A DNA stretch of 64,000 nucleotides from Rhinopomastus cyanomelas. Its lineage: Eukaryota > Chordata > Aves > Bucerotiformes > Rhinopomastidae. Under the pieces are notes generated by a model. The model did not search any database, was not told the DNA's origin, and saw only the letters and a program-made list of their open reading frames with translations. The stretch spans positions 434,001 to 498,000 of the forward strand of contig VXBP01002533.1 in the NCBI GenBank assembly GCA_013400115.1. The letters run 5' to 3'. A program made the position numbers and the translations under genes. Positions 54,111 to 64,000 of this stretch are shown one piece after another (position 1 is the first letter of the stretch; every line of letters starts with the position of its first letter).

Positions 54111-57100
54111 AAAGCTGTCTTGAAAGGATGCTGAATGGAAATGCTAATGCCAGCCTCTCACTTCCTGGGCAGGTGAACCTGGTGGCTGCAGCACAGTTTC
54201 TCACCCTCTCCACCTTCCTTGAGCTGCATGTTGGGAAGTTCCGGTGAAACGTAGCTGCTGTGGAAAGTTCTGCTCACAGCGAGCAGGAGACGTGACCCAT
54301 CGGCGAGTCAGATCCAATTTTACGAGCAGCTCTGAGTCAGGGTGGAGCCCGTGAAGTGAACTTTGTGTTTAAGGAGGAAGTGCTGTTGGGGTGTTGCTAA
54401 GCAGATGAGTTGCCGTGTATTTTTATGCCTGCTGATGGCTTTGTCGGCTGTGTGACTTCACTCTTAGATATGATGCCTTCCACTTACCAAGGACAAAGGT
54501 CAGACATCGTCAGCAACGTGATAGCTGTGTCACTCCATATAAGAAGAGGGTTGTTCTTCTGAGCTGTCCAAGATGGAAACGGAGTTCGTAATGCACAGCG
54601 AAAACAAAACCCACCATGAAACTGTCAGCTTGTGTCACGTTCTGAGAGCAAAAGTGCTCATGAGCAGAGATCACAGAATGAGAGGGGTTGGAGGGGGGAC
54701 GTCTGAGGATAATCTAGGTCAGTTTGCTGGTGTTGCCCTGTTTTCATAAGAGCTCACTCCCATCCTAATTGGAGTGACCCATCTACCTGAGTGTCTCCAG
54801 TGGCAACGGGAGCTGTCAACTCAGATTTTGTGTGGAAAGTTGTAATCCCACCTCTTACTTCAGTATTTGGGATGCGAGCTTCTGGAGCTTTCTGCCCCTC
54901 TGCTTTCCTGGTTCTGTTCCTGAGGTCAGGAGTTCCCTGACAGAGAAGCAGTTGTTTGGGCCACTTCCAGCTTTTATCATTTGGGCTGGCTTAAGCTTCA
55001 AAGTGAAAAACCAGAAAACCTAACCAAACCCAAACTAGTATCTCCCCTGGCTTGTTCTCCTCTCCCTTGACTTACTGGTGCCACAGGGTGGCTCCTTGTA
55101 GCACTTTGATTTCCACCGCTTTTTAGTTTTTCAGCTGAAATCATTACAGCTGTTCTTTCCGCTACGAGTCTCCGGCTTCCCGCGACTACCCCGAGTCCCT
55201 GCGCTCTCGGTTTTGCAGCACTGCTGAAACAGTTTCTTCTAGAGAAAAAAGAAGGAATGTTGTTTTCCCTTAGCATGTCCTTACCCTCTCTGCCCTTTCA
55301 GCCACTTCAGCTGTCGGTGCCCCCATTGCTGCCCGGTTTAGAGAAACTCTGAGCAAACTTTTGCCGGCAAAAGAAACAGAAACTTAGTGTTTTTCGCTTT
55401 GCTTGCCTTGAAACAAAGCTGTTCCGCGATGAATAGAACCTGTGTGTGCGCTGAGGTCATGCCATTTCAGAGCCTCTTCCCAACAACCGGGGCAGTAAAA
55501 CGTGACGCTTCAGCTCATCCAAAGCTGCGAAATTGCATCCCCAGTGCTAAACCGTGTGGAGGGCAGTGACTCCCAGCACAGGCTGGGCTCCCGGTGCAGT
55601 GTCATGTCTGTCCTTGCAGAAAGAGAAGTAATAGAAAGGCTGTGAGGTGAGAAGTTGATGAGATTTGGCGACATTCATGCAGTTCCTTCATCAAACTAAG
55701 AAAAGCTGGAGGCTATGGCATGAATTTCTATGGGAGCTGAGACACGGTGTGACCCATCATAGGCAGATACCTGGCCTGGGATGCCAGAAACAAGACACAG
55801 ACTTCTGGGACCTTCCTGGGGACTACTTGTCACGAGGTGTCATCTGCCACCTTCAGAATCGACAATGTCTAGATCTTCAGGCCACACTTTGCTCTACGTG
55901 CCTGCTAAAAGAGCTACCGGTTCTTCAACCTCTCCTCACTGAATGACCTTCCTCTGTACTTCCAGGTGATAGTAAATCATTTCAGTTTTGCAGTTGGTAG
56001 TCCCCGTGCCACGCTTCTTGCAGAGCACATTAACGTCACCTAATTATGCCCGTCCTACACTCACTGAGCTTTGTGCAAACCGTTCCCACCTTGAAAAGCT
56101 TTACCTGGCTGGGTGAACTGGAGCAATCCCCCTGGGTTTTGTCAGGGCACACACCTTGGCTCAGCAACTGCTGTTGATATTCTCAGCCATTCATGCAAAT
56201 TCTTTCTAATCTGGAAGCCAAATGGTTGGCCCCAGCAGGGTTATGGCTTTGTCCCAGCAAAGGGCTGGGTGGCCACAAGTGAATTTTTCATCCTTGTCAT
56301 CTCTTGGGTATTTTAATAAGCTGCTACCAACCAGGTTAATCACAGAGGCTGTTCCCTTGCTCTCCTACCGAGATGAAGTGCTGGTGGGTGACTTGGGGAG
56401 ACACAACTTTCTCTTTGGGGGGCTGGCCAAAGGGTGAGTTAAGGTTTCAAGACTTCTTCAGTTCATGTCCCATCTCAGAGCAGTGAAACCCCTGAAGTGC
56501 TTTTCCACATTTCCCATTGCTGAGAGTGGCCTTAAAAGCTCCCCTGTCATGTGGGTTCTGGTTCTTCTACTGCTGGAAAACACTGGGAGACTCTGTTGTT
56601 ATTCCCCGAGTATCTCATTTCAGTGGTCACAGCCTGAGGATTATTTATGGGACCCGAGGAGCTGGTTCTGTGCCTTCAGCCACTCACTACAGACTAGGGC
56701 TTTTTTTTGCCCCCTGAACAAATATTTAACTAAGTACCTACACGTGTCCCCCCGCCCATCGTTGCCAGCGCCACCGCGCTGATAAACTTCTGTTTTACAG
56801 ACAAGCTGCATTTCCCTGATTGTCTTACCACGATATTTGAGAACATCTTGTCGTGCCAGGGAAGCTTCACAATCTGACTGATGCTCAATGAGAGACTGAA
56901 ACGAGAGCTGTGGAGGGAGCAGTGAGGCTGCTGACGGGTTTCTCTTTGCCCCTAAATCTTGGGGAACGTCAGTCTTTGAAAGTGAGTTCTGTGCAGGCTT
57001 GTGCCACGCCGCGGTGCTGGGCTGTGGGATTAGGGGTGAAGATAAGCAACACGCACGGAAAGGTGGACTCGTGGGTGTTTCTAGGCTGTTTATTGTCTGG

Positions 57101-57850
57101 TCTGGGAGACAAAACTGTTGATGGTAACTAGGGAGGTGCTTGATAGGGGTTGGGTTTGTGAGCTTTTAAAAATTCATTTAAAGTGGAATCATCGTAAACC
57201 GAGCAAGTGTAGTGAATGCTCGCTTGGGGCACGCGCTGCTTCAAAGTTCAGGGTTTATGTTGTTGTAAACACTGTTTCCACTTGGTGCTTTTAACTTTGT
57301 GGATAAAGACCACGGTGAGGAAAAGGGAGTGCGTTCTACCGCACCATCAATGCATTCCTTGGTTGAAAGCACAGGCCAGTGGTACCTCCCTGGCCTGACC
57401 TTGCAGATGCTGGTGGCCCTTCTGCATCCTCGCCCTTCCCATGAACCAGTGCTTTGCCCCTAAACCCCAGAGACAGATGAGTAGGCCAGGCATGAGGGAC
57501 GTGATGTGGAGGAGTTTCCACAGCCCTCGTGAACTCCTGCATTTACAGAAGTGATGACCTATGGAGGAAGAGGAGCTTCCAAAGTCCACGTTGTCCAGCT
57601 CCCGTGTGTTGAGAGAGGAAAAGCCGCGTGAAAAGCGGCCAAGCCGCCTTCTCTCCATCCTGCAGCGGAGGTGTGAGGTGGGCACAGCCAACTGTCCCCG
57701 AAAAGGGTTGGGGGGGGAGCAGGAACACCGGGCTGTTTTTTCCTTTCCACGGTGCTCCAGGGGTCCGTTTTGTTATCTTGGTACTTTTAAGGCGCTTCTT
57801 GAGTTTGCCGAGCGACGCAGACCATCCCGCAAGCTCCAGCGGTCAGTTTT
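54111..57850. other. Intergenic, no gene seen
   Basis: One short CR1 remnant at 54669-54722 on the - strand (gatcacagaatgagaggggt ... 'ggataatctaggtcag'). No coding exon supported. GC content rises towards the CpG island after about 57550. Confidence 0.5.
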
Positions 57851-58239
57851 GAGTGGGGATTGTCCCGTTTCCGTACAAGCAGGGTTTGTCTCCGTTCGCA
57901 GCACGGACATGGCAGCAGGCGGTGCCGCTGTCACACCCCCCCGCCTCCACCGGAACAGCCCTCGATGGCCGCTGGGGGCAAAGTCCACCCGACATCACGA
58001 ACTCGGGTGAACAGCCTCTCCACCACCCCGCGCCGTCTAACCTCCCGCTCCCCGCCCCGGGCTTCACCGAGACTTTCCCGGGACGCGAGCAGCCGCTGTC
58101 CTCCCCCCTCCCCCGGGACCGGCGGACGGGGCGGAGCGGCGGGGGCGCGCACGGAAGACGCTGTGCCCGCGCCTCATCCTCCGCCCCGGGGGGGTGGGGT
58201 TAGTGACCAGTGACCCCTGCACAGCCCCCTACCCCTGGC

Positions 58240-58600
58240 TCGGGGTTTGTATTTTTTGTTCTTTTTCTCCTCTTTATTTTTCTTTTTTCATATTTTAAAT
58301 TTCCCTTTTCCCTATGTTGTTATTTTTTCCTTTCCCCTCATCCCCCCCTTTTATCCTATTTTTGCTCTTTCTCTTGCTTTCTTTCCTCCCTCCTTTTTCT
58401 TTTCTCCGTCTTTATTTTTCCCTTTGTATTTTTCTCGTCTTTTTTCTCCTTTATTTTTGTCTTATTTATTTGTGCTTCCCTTTTCTCCTCTTTTTAATTT
58501 TCTTTTTATTTTGTTATTAATTTTCTTCCTTTGTTCCCCCTCCTTTTCCTCCTTTTTATTTCCTCTTTTTATTTTTATTTTTCTCTTTTTATGATTCCTG
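58240..58600 (+). repeat. Polypyrimidine low-complexity tract
   Basis: About 360 bp almost wholly of T and C on the + strand (runs such as ttcttttctccgtctttatt). Such purine/pyrimidine asymmetry can favour triplex DNA and nucleosome exclusion. Open frames here translate to Phe/Leu/Ser/Pro runs and are not genes. Confidence 0.9.
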
Positions 58601-58631
58601 TTTCCGCCCCCCTCCCGCTTCTCTCCTCGTT

Positions 58632-58644
58632 GCATAAATTATGC
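58632..58644. promoter_or_regulatory. AT-rich palindrome upstream of the CHD7 exon
   Basis: GCATAA-A-TTATGC, a perfect inverted repeat around one base, exactly where the pyrimidine tract gives way to GC-rich promoter DNA. It contains a C/EBP- or POU-like half-site (TTGCATAA, 58630-58637). Confidence 0.4.
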
Positions 58645-58869
58645 CGGGCGGGGCGGTGACGTTGCGGTGTGTGTGGGGGGGTGTGGGCGGGGCGCGCGGC
58701 TGGCGCTCGCCCCCGAGGGAGGGGGCGGTGTCGGGGACGCGCCTTGTGCCGGCGGAGGGAGGAGGAGGAGGCGGCGGCGACGGCTGTGGTGGTGGTGGGA
58801 GGGGGCGGGCGGCAGCCGCCTGGCTGGTGTCGCGCTCGGCTCCGGGCTCCGGCGGGCGCTCGCTCTCGC

Positions 58870-59217
58870 TTTTCCCCGCTCGGGAACTATCGGATTAAAC
58901 TTGAATCGAGTGAAATTACACAAAGGAGCGAAGACGCGGAGCCGGCGGGACGCGGCGGACGGGGAGGAGGAAGCAGCGAAGAGTAGCCGAGCCCGGCGCT
59001 GACCCTTCCTCTGCCCTCCCCTCCCGGGCAGGGATCCCCCCCTCTTCCTCCTCCTCCTCCTCCTCCTCCTCCCCCCTTACCCCAGCGACCAACTCCGTGT
59101 GTGTGTGTGCGTGAGACCCGCACCCCCCCGCCCCGCGTCCCCTCCTCCTCCTCGGCGGAGGCAGCGAGCGGGGGACATCGGTCCCCGACGGCCCCCCGAC
59201 GGCCCCGCACCGCCCCG
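58870..59217 (+). other. CHD7: Inferred CHD7 non-coding exon 1 (5' UTR)
   Basis: CHD7 is an ATP-dependent chromodomain helicase that remodels nucleosomes at enhancers. In vertebrates its first exon is untranslated and the start codon is in exon 2. Here a stretch beginning 'gggaactatcggattaaact' and running into GC-rich DNA ends in CCG|GTGAGTG at 59217/59218, a near-ideal donor. No exon 2 coding sequence is in the window, as expected from a long first intron. The exon carries a CTC/CCT triplet repeat (59042-59071) and a GT repeat (59095-59111). The 5' boundary is a guess. The identity rests on synteny and layout, not on protein sequence. Confidence 0.6.
59042..59071 (+). repeat. CTC/CCT triplet microsatellite
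   Basis: About ten consecutive C/T triplets, followed after a short C-rich spacer by a (GT)n run at 59095-59111. Both lie in the inferred CHD7 5' UTR. Confidence 0.9.
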
Positions 59218-59264
59218 GTGAGTGACCCCGCACCTCGCTGCGAGGGAGAGAGGGAAGGAGGGAG

Positions 59265-59368
59265 NNNNNNNNNNNNNNNNNNNNNNNNNNNNNNNNNNNN
59301 NNNNNNNNNNNNNNNNNNNNNNNNNNNNNNNNNNNNNNNNNNNNNNNNNNNNNNNNNNNNNNNNNNNN
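59265..59368. other. Assembly gap (104 N)
   Basis: N run within the GC-rich CpG island just after the inferred donor, typical of short-read dropout. Frames drawn across it are not evidence of genes. Confidence 1.
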
Positions 59369-59885
59369 GGGAGGGGACGGGAAGACCCGGACGCCGCATA
59401 AAGGGGCTTCACCCCCGGCAGGCACATGGGGACGGGGCGCGCCCCCCCTACCTCACCGCGGGCCATTTTGAGGGTGAGCGGTCATGGGGGGTGGGGAGGT
59501 GGGGACGGAGGCGGGAGGGGGCAGGGTCGGTGGGAGAAGGAGATGAGCAGCCATCATCCCCCTGCCCCCGCTTATCCCGGCAGCGTTAAGGGGTGGTGGG
59601 GGGGAGGACCCGTTCTCACGTCCTGGGGGGGGAACGACCCCCGGGCGCGGCCTTTCGCGGGTGGGTGCGGGTTTGATGGGGGGGTTCGGGGCGCCGGTGG
59701 GTGCGGAACCGGGGTCCTCAGGCTGCCTCCGAACCCCCCCGCTCACGGCCGGGGCTAAACTAGTTGTTTTTTAAACAGACAATGGACAAAAGGAAAGTAG
59801 CGATGCCCGGGAGTTCCCTGCCCGCACTTCCCCACTTTCTGCCTTTGTTTTCGTTTGGGAAGGGTCTGAGCGACCCTTTCCAACT

Positions 59886-60170
59886 ACTGAAAAGAGCGGG
59901 TTTTATTTTTCCCTTTTTCCCTTTTAAAAAAAAAATTCCCCCTTTTTTTTTTTTTAAAAAAAATCCCTCTTTTTTATTTCTCCAATTTCCTTCTGTTTTG
60001 TCTTTTATTCTATTTTTATTTTATTATTTATTTTAATATTTTTCCAGTTTTCCTTTTATTTATTTCTCTTCTATTTGTGTTTTCTTTATTTTTTCTTTTA
60101 TTTTTCTTTTTTTTTTAATTTGCTTTTTAAGTTTAATCCTTGTCTTTTTTTTTTTCCTTTATTTACCCTT
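59886..60170 (+). repeat. T-rich low-complexity tract
   Basis: About 285 bp dominated by T with short C and A runs, mirroring the tract at 58240-58600 on the other side of the exon. Confidence 0.85.
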
Positions 60171-61472
60171 ATCAGAGTCATCCCGACCCCGTAAGTTTGC
60201 TTCCGTGTCGATGCGCGCCTCGTTTTTTACTTTTCATCTCTGGTTTATCCTAGAAGATGCCTTTCAGGAGAATGCATTTCCCTCGCTTTTTCCTTGGTGT
60301 TTTTTTTTAATGTTTTTAGAAATCCTTTTATTTATGTTTTTCTCACGGTATGCGAGGCAAACAAGTTGAAGTAAAACATAAATGTTTTCTGTTAGTTTCC
60401 TCTCACAGATCATAAAAAAAAAAAATTCTTAATGACTGTGATCTTAGCAGCGTGGGCAGCTGACTTACCCCAATTATAAACCCCGTTAGTTCACAGTGAT
60501 GTGTGAGTATTGGTGTATAACTCACATTAACAAGTGTGAGCAGTAATTATTACTATTGGCTTTTTTTCATATCCAAAAGTTGAAATGCGCCCTTTAGGGT
60601 TTTGGGTAGTGCCGCATCTGTGGCTTTGGAGTGTTTTTTTGTCTCGCTGTTGCACAACAGAGGCTCTCTCCAGTCTTTAACCTAAAATGGCAGCTTTAAT
60701 TTGACTGGGGCCCATTCATTGACAATGATAATAAAAAGGCTGAAAGCTAAATGTAGCTGGGTGCTTGGGGCACGTTTGCAGAATTCACTCTCCCTTTTCT
60801 CCCCTTTCTCCCATTTCCCCCCTTTCCTATGGTTTCTGCACTCTGAGAACTTTGAAACTCTTTAGTTTTTTACCCTCAAACTTTCCAACAGGCTTGTTTT
60901 GCAGTTTTTTTTTATTTAAACGTGTTTTATAAAAAGCGTTTTCCTTGATGCTGACAAACTTCATAGTGAGGAGATAGTGAGAGGAGAGGCTTCTTCCAGC
61001 AGCAGAAAAAACAAAACCCCATTAACCTCAGAATAACTAATTTAAAAAGAAGGTGCAGTATGGTGGGGGGGTGGGCGGGGGAAGAAACCGAGCAGTTGGT
61101 TCCTGAGGTTTGTAACAGGTGAATAGAACAATTAAATTCTGCACCTTTCCCTGTCTCTGGTTGCTTGTTCCCTCTTGTTTGGTGGTGTAAATGTGCTCGG
61201 GGTTTCACAGAGATCGTTTTGATAGTGTGATAAAACCACAACTGCTTGTGAAAAGTAACTTGAGTTTTTTGGGATTTTTTTTTTTTAATGTGAGTTATCA
61301 TTCAAAGTTTGGTATGGTTTTGTGAAACCAAAATTCCCCTTTGTAGTGCTGGAAAATGCTGCTGATTCACACATCTCCACTCCTAAAGTGCTCATTTTCA
61401 TTCGTTTTGAGCTTTTTTGGTAAGAAATTTTATACAGGGATCATTACGAAGGCTCTTAAAAGAGCATTACGT

Positions 61473-61488
61473 GCTCGCAATTGCGAGC
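61473..61488. promoter_or_regulatory. Perfect 16-bp palindrome in a palindrome cluster
   Basis: GCTCGCAATTGCGAGC is fully self-complementary and retains two CpGs outside any CpG island. It is flanked by GCTCTT-AA-AAGAGC (61452-61465) and TCTCT-AAT-AGAGA (61506-61518). Possibly a regulatory element. The function is unknown. Confidence 0.4.
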
Positions 61489-61586
61489 TTAACTGAATCA
61501 GTGAATCTCTAATAGAGATAATTGTGTTTGACCAAATATTTTATTAAATATTTAACCATGTAAAGATGTTTCTGTTATTCCTTGTA

Positions 61587-61640
61587 GATTGTAGAAAGGT
61601 TTAGGTTGGAAGTGACCCTGAAGATGGTCTAAGTCCTGGT
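61587..61640 (-). repeat. CR1 LINE 3'-end remnant
   Basis: 'attgtagaaaggtttaggtt' and 'ggaagtgaccctgaagatgg' match the CR1 tail of the older subfamily. About 55 bp remain. Confidence 0.7.
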
Positions 61641-64000
61641 TAGGTTATTTAAGCAGCAGGAAAAACTTGCTTGCATTTGAAACCCCAAATGATTGTGTGG
61701 CCTCTTTGATAATTAGCGAAAGGTTTGGTCATAGATGCAGGTTCTCATAGGAAAATAATAATTTCGGAGGGCTTCATGTTAGTGGAACATTCTGTGTTGG
61801 GGTCAGGACTCTGTAAGGTGGTGGGAGACTTGAGTTGTAACGTTCAGAAACCTCTGAAGAGTTGGGCTGAAGCGGCGAAGACATCCCAAGCCCACAGTGA
61901 GGAGTCCGTTAGCAGGAACAAGGGTTTTTTTCACACAAGTTATTTGCTTTAGAGGAAGGACTGTTAACGCTTGAATAATGCGAGGACTTTATAGGATGTA
62001 AAAGAGAGTTGTTTGGAAGGAAAGGAAAAACAAGCTGACGGTGCCCCGAGGAGGGTGCTGGGATGCTTCATTCTGCCCTTTTTCAGAAGGGTGCTGTCTT
62101 CAAGACCTGTGGCCTAGGCCCTTCATGGCACAGCGTAAGAAAATCTGAGCGAGCAGACAGAACCAGCCCAGACATGATTTTCTGAGAAGGTGGAAGAAGA
62201 AAGAGGAGCTTTGGGACTCTGTGGCTTGACGTACCTGTGGGGTCCACCAGCAAATGGCTGTCGGGGTGTTTTTGGGGTATTGTTGGCATGAGTGTTGTTA
62301 AGGTGTAACAGGAGATGGGGGGAAAAGTAACAGGAAAGAACAAGAGTGGAAGTAAATCCCCTGCCTTAACTCTTTCTCTTCTTTTCTCTTGTTTTTCTCA
62401 TTCATCTCATTTTTGCACTAATTTTCCAGAGGGAAGGCTTTTTGGAATTACTCTCCATGGGACAGGCAAACTGGGACAAGCAGTGTGTGGCCTAATGTCA
62501 TCCTTTCCCCCTCCGCCCTGTTCCCTTTTAAACCTGGACTTCTGTGTTGGTTTCGCTGAACAGATTCACTAACTGCTCAGGTTTAGGGGCTGCCTGTGAG
62601 TAAGACGGGCGATACTTTTATGCTACGTGTATGTATACATGAGAAAACTGCAAATTTCAGTCAGTAATTAATGCGCCTTTTTTTACATGCACGCCTTTTG
62701 TGCGTGGGTGAGGCTTTAGGCAGCAGAAAAGTTCTGCATCGATTTAGCTTTATCGTTAAGACAGTAAGTTCATGGTTTCTCGTGGTTAATGTTTCTGTGA
62801 ACAGCTTGTTCATGCAAAATCCAGACAATATTTGAGACTTTTCTCCACTGAAGTCCACTGGTTTGTGATTTGAGAGCAGTAAAAAGGCAATGAGACACTT
62901 CAAGCGTAAGTTGCTTTTAGAGGTCTCTTCAGAAGTGTGATTGAGGTACAACATGCAGAAACATCCCGTGGTGTTACTAGGATTCTCACAAGATGCTAAG
63001 CCTGTTGGAAGAGTTTTCGTTGCAATTTCTATCCGCCGTTCCTGTCTCACCTGAGATCAGCACCTGTGGAAATAACCATGACATAGATCCATGCTGGAAT
63101 TGTTCCTGGAGAATGAGGTTGCAAGGCACGATAAAATAAGAAAAAAAAAAAGAGGCTATGACCTAAAGGACACATTCCAAGCACCTGAATATGACAACAA
63201 AGCTCTTAAGAATATCCTTAAGTACACAGAAGCTGATTAGCTCTTAGCTTTCAGCGTTGTGACTTTTCCGATGTAAACATGCCCCTAGAAGAATCTGACC
63301 CACCACCGAGAGGACCTTCATGCCTTTGGGTTCTCTCTCTTGGTTTCAGGACCAATGCTCTTTAGCAGTTTCTAAGCGTCCTGACTATTTTGCTGCCAGT
63401 GTGCTAAGTGTGTTCTCAATTCTAGTGTTTTTATTTGAAAGTTGAAAATCTGTAGGAGAGTGCTGGTTGTCAGATAAGCCACCTTAGTAAAGCATCATAG
63501 CACATGACTTTGAGAGGTTGTTGGCATACAGGAGCTAACCAGAAGCCCTCACCAGCATGCTTTAGGGCTTTGCCTTGTAGTGACCTATATAGCTATTTTG
63601 GGTGTGGTTTTTGCTTGGCTTTCATGGAAGCTGTGTCCAACCTTCCACTGACATAGACAGTTGCTGTGACAAGAGGGCCTTGAGGGGAATGGTGGAGAAT
63701 AAATAACATGGAGAATCAATTGTCTGGAAAAAAAGTCATTGTGGCCAAAATATCTGCCTCCTACATCTGAATGGTTTGGAGGGGAAAATTAAGCTTCACC
63801 TGCACCACGATCTTGATCCTAGAGATTATTCTCTTCAGGATTCATTTAAATAGGGACTGATGATTATTGAGTGCTGCACAGTTTAGGAAGCACTTTGAAT
63901 TTTTATGTCCTTAAGCTGCTTTCTAAGCTGTTCCATTGAACTGTCTCTTACCAGTAGGATGTCAACAGGTCCCTGGCTTTAAAATTTGGTTTTCATTTTT

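Larger units (their letters stand above)
57850..59760. promoter_or_regulatory. CHD7: CpG island, inferred CHD7 promoter
   Basis: About 1.9 kb of CpG-dense DNA, interrupted at 58240-58600 by a C/T-rich low-complexity tract and at 59265-59368 by an N gap. The position about 14 kb downstream of RAB2A, on the same strand, fits the vertebrate gene order RAB2A then CHD7. A CRE-like TGACGTTG lies at 58657-58664, with GC-box words around 58648-58692. The many long open frames on both strands here are GC-driven and not genes. An unrelated promoter or antisense transcript cannot be excluded. Confidence 0.75.
59218..64000 (+). other. CHD7: Inferred CHD7 intron 1 (start)
   Basis: Starts GTGAGT and holds a G-rich stretch (59484-59526), a second T-rich tract (59886-60170), a small CR1 tail (61587-61640) and repeat-free, motif-rich DNA at 60420-60760 and 61320-61580. 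No coding exon or RNA gene is seen up to the window end. Confidence 0.6.

Noticed and set aside
58210..58594. Frames of 95 and 115 codons resembling membrane-spanning peptides
   Set aside because: They translate a pyrimidine tract, giving Phe/Leu/Ser/Pro in any frame. No signal of selection or gene structure.
57561..59758. Long frames over the second CpG island, including several crossing the N gap
   Set aside because: GC-driven open frames and unknown residues across N. The CHD7 first exon is known to be non-coding in vertebrates.

Overview
The window looks like bird nuclear DNA. It carries a multi-exon vertebrate gene with GT-AG introns, two CpG islands, and about 28 fragments of the avian LINE family CR1, recognised by their 3' ends (the 'actagatgatctttcaaggtcccttccaatcc' type block, partly quoted here, followed by copies of ATTCTGTG). 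No mammalian SINEs, L1 or prokaryotic gene organisation are visible. Two runs of N (27682-28044 and 59265-59368) mark assembly gaps.

Layout. 1-12.9 kb is intergenic, AT-rich and CR1-laden. 12.9-13.7 kb is a CpG island with a TATA-less promoter and exon 1 of RAB2A. 13.4-43.4 kb holds all eight coding exons of RAB2A on the + strand. Joined in phase they give 639 nt, which is 212 codons plus stop, the exact length of vertebrate Rab2A, with every GTPase motif intact. 43.4 to about 44.6 kb is its 3' UTR. 44.6-57.8 kb is intergenic with more CR1. 57.85-59.8 kb is a second, larger CpG island with a probable non-coding first exon ending in a strong splice donor at 59217/59218. From the known vertebrate order CA8-RAB2A-CHD7, this is inferred to be exon 1 of CHD7. 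The rest of the window would then be CHD7 intron 1, which fits the absence of coding sequence there.

Genes. RAB2A encodes a small membrane-traffic GTPase of the ER-Golgi and late endosome/lysosome routes. CHD7, if correctly inferred, encodes a chromatin remodeller whose start codon lies beyond the window. The two are same-strand neighbours about 14 kb apart with separate promoters, and nothing suggests a functional link.

I found no undescribed gene system. The points most worth a second look are structural: a perfect 19-bp inverted repeat with a 3-nt loop at 3753-3793, a cluster of three perfect palindromes in CHD7 intron 1 (61452-61518), homeodomain/POU-motif-rich stretches that look like conserved non-coding elements (notably 39.2-39.8 kb inside RAB2A intron 6), pyrimidine tracts on both sides of the CHD7 exon, and a CR1 nested within a CR1.
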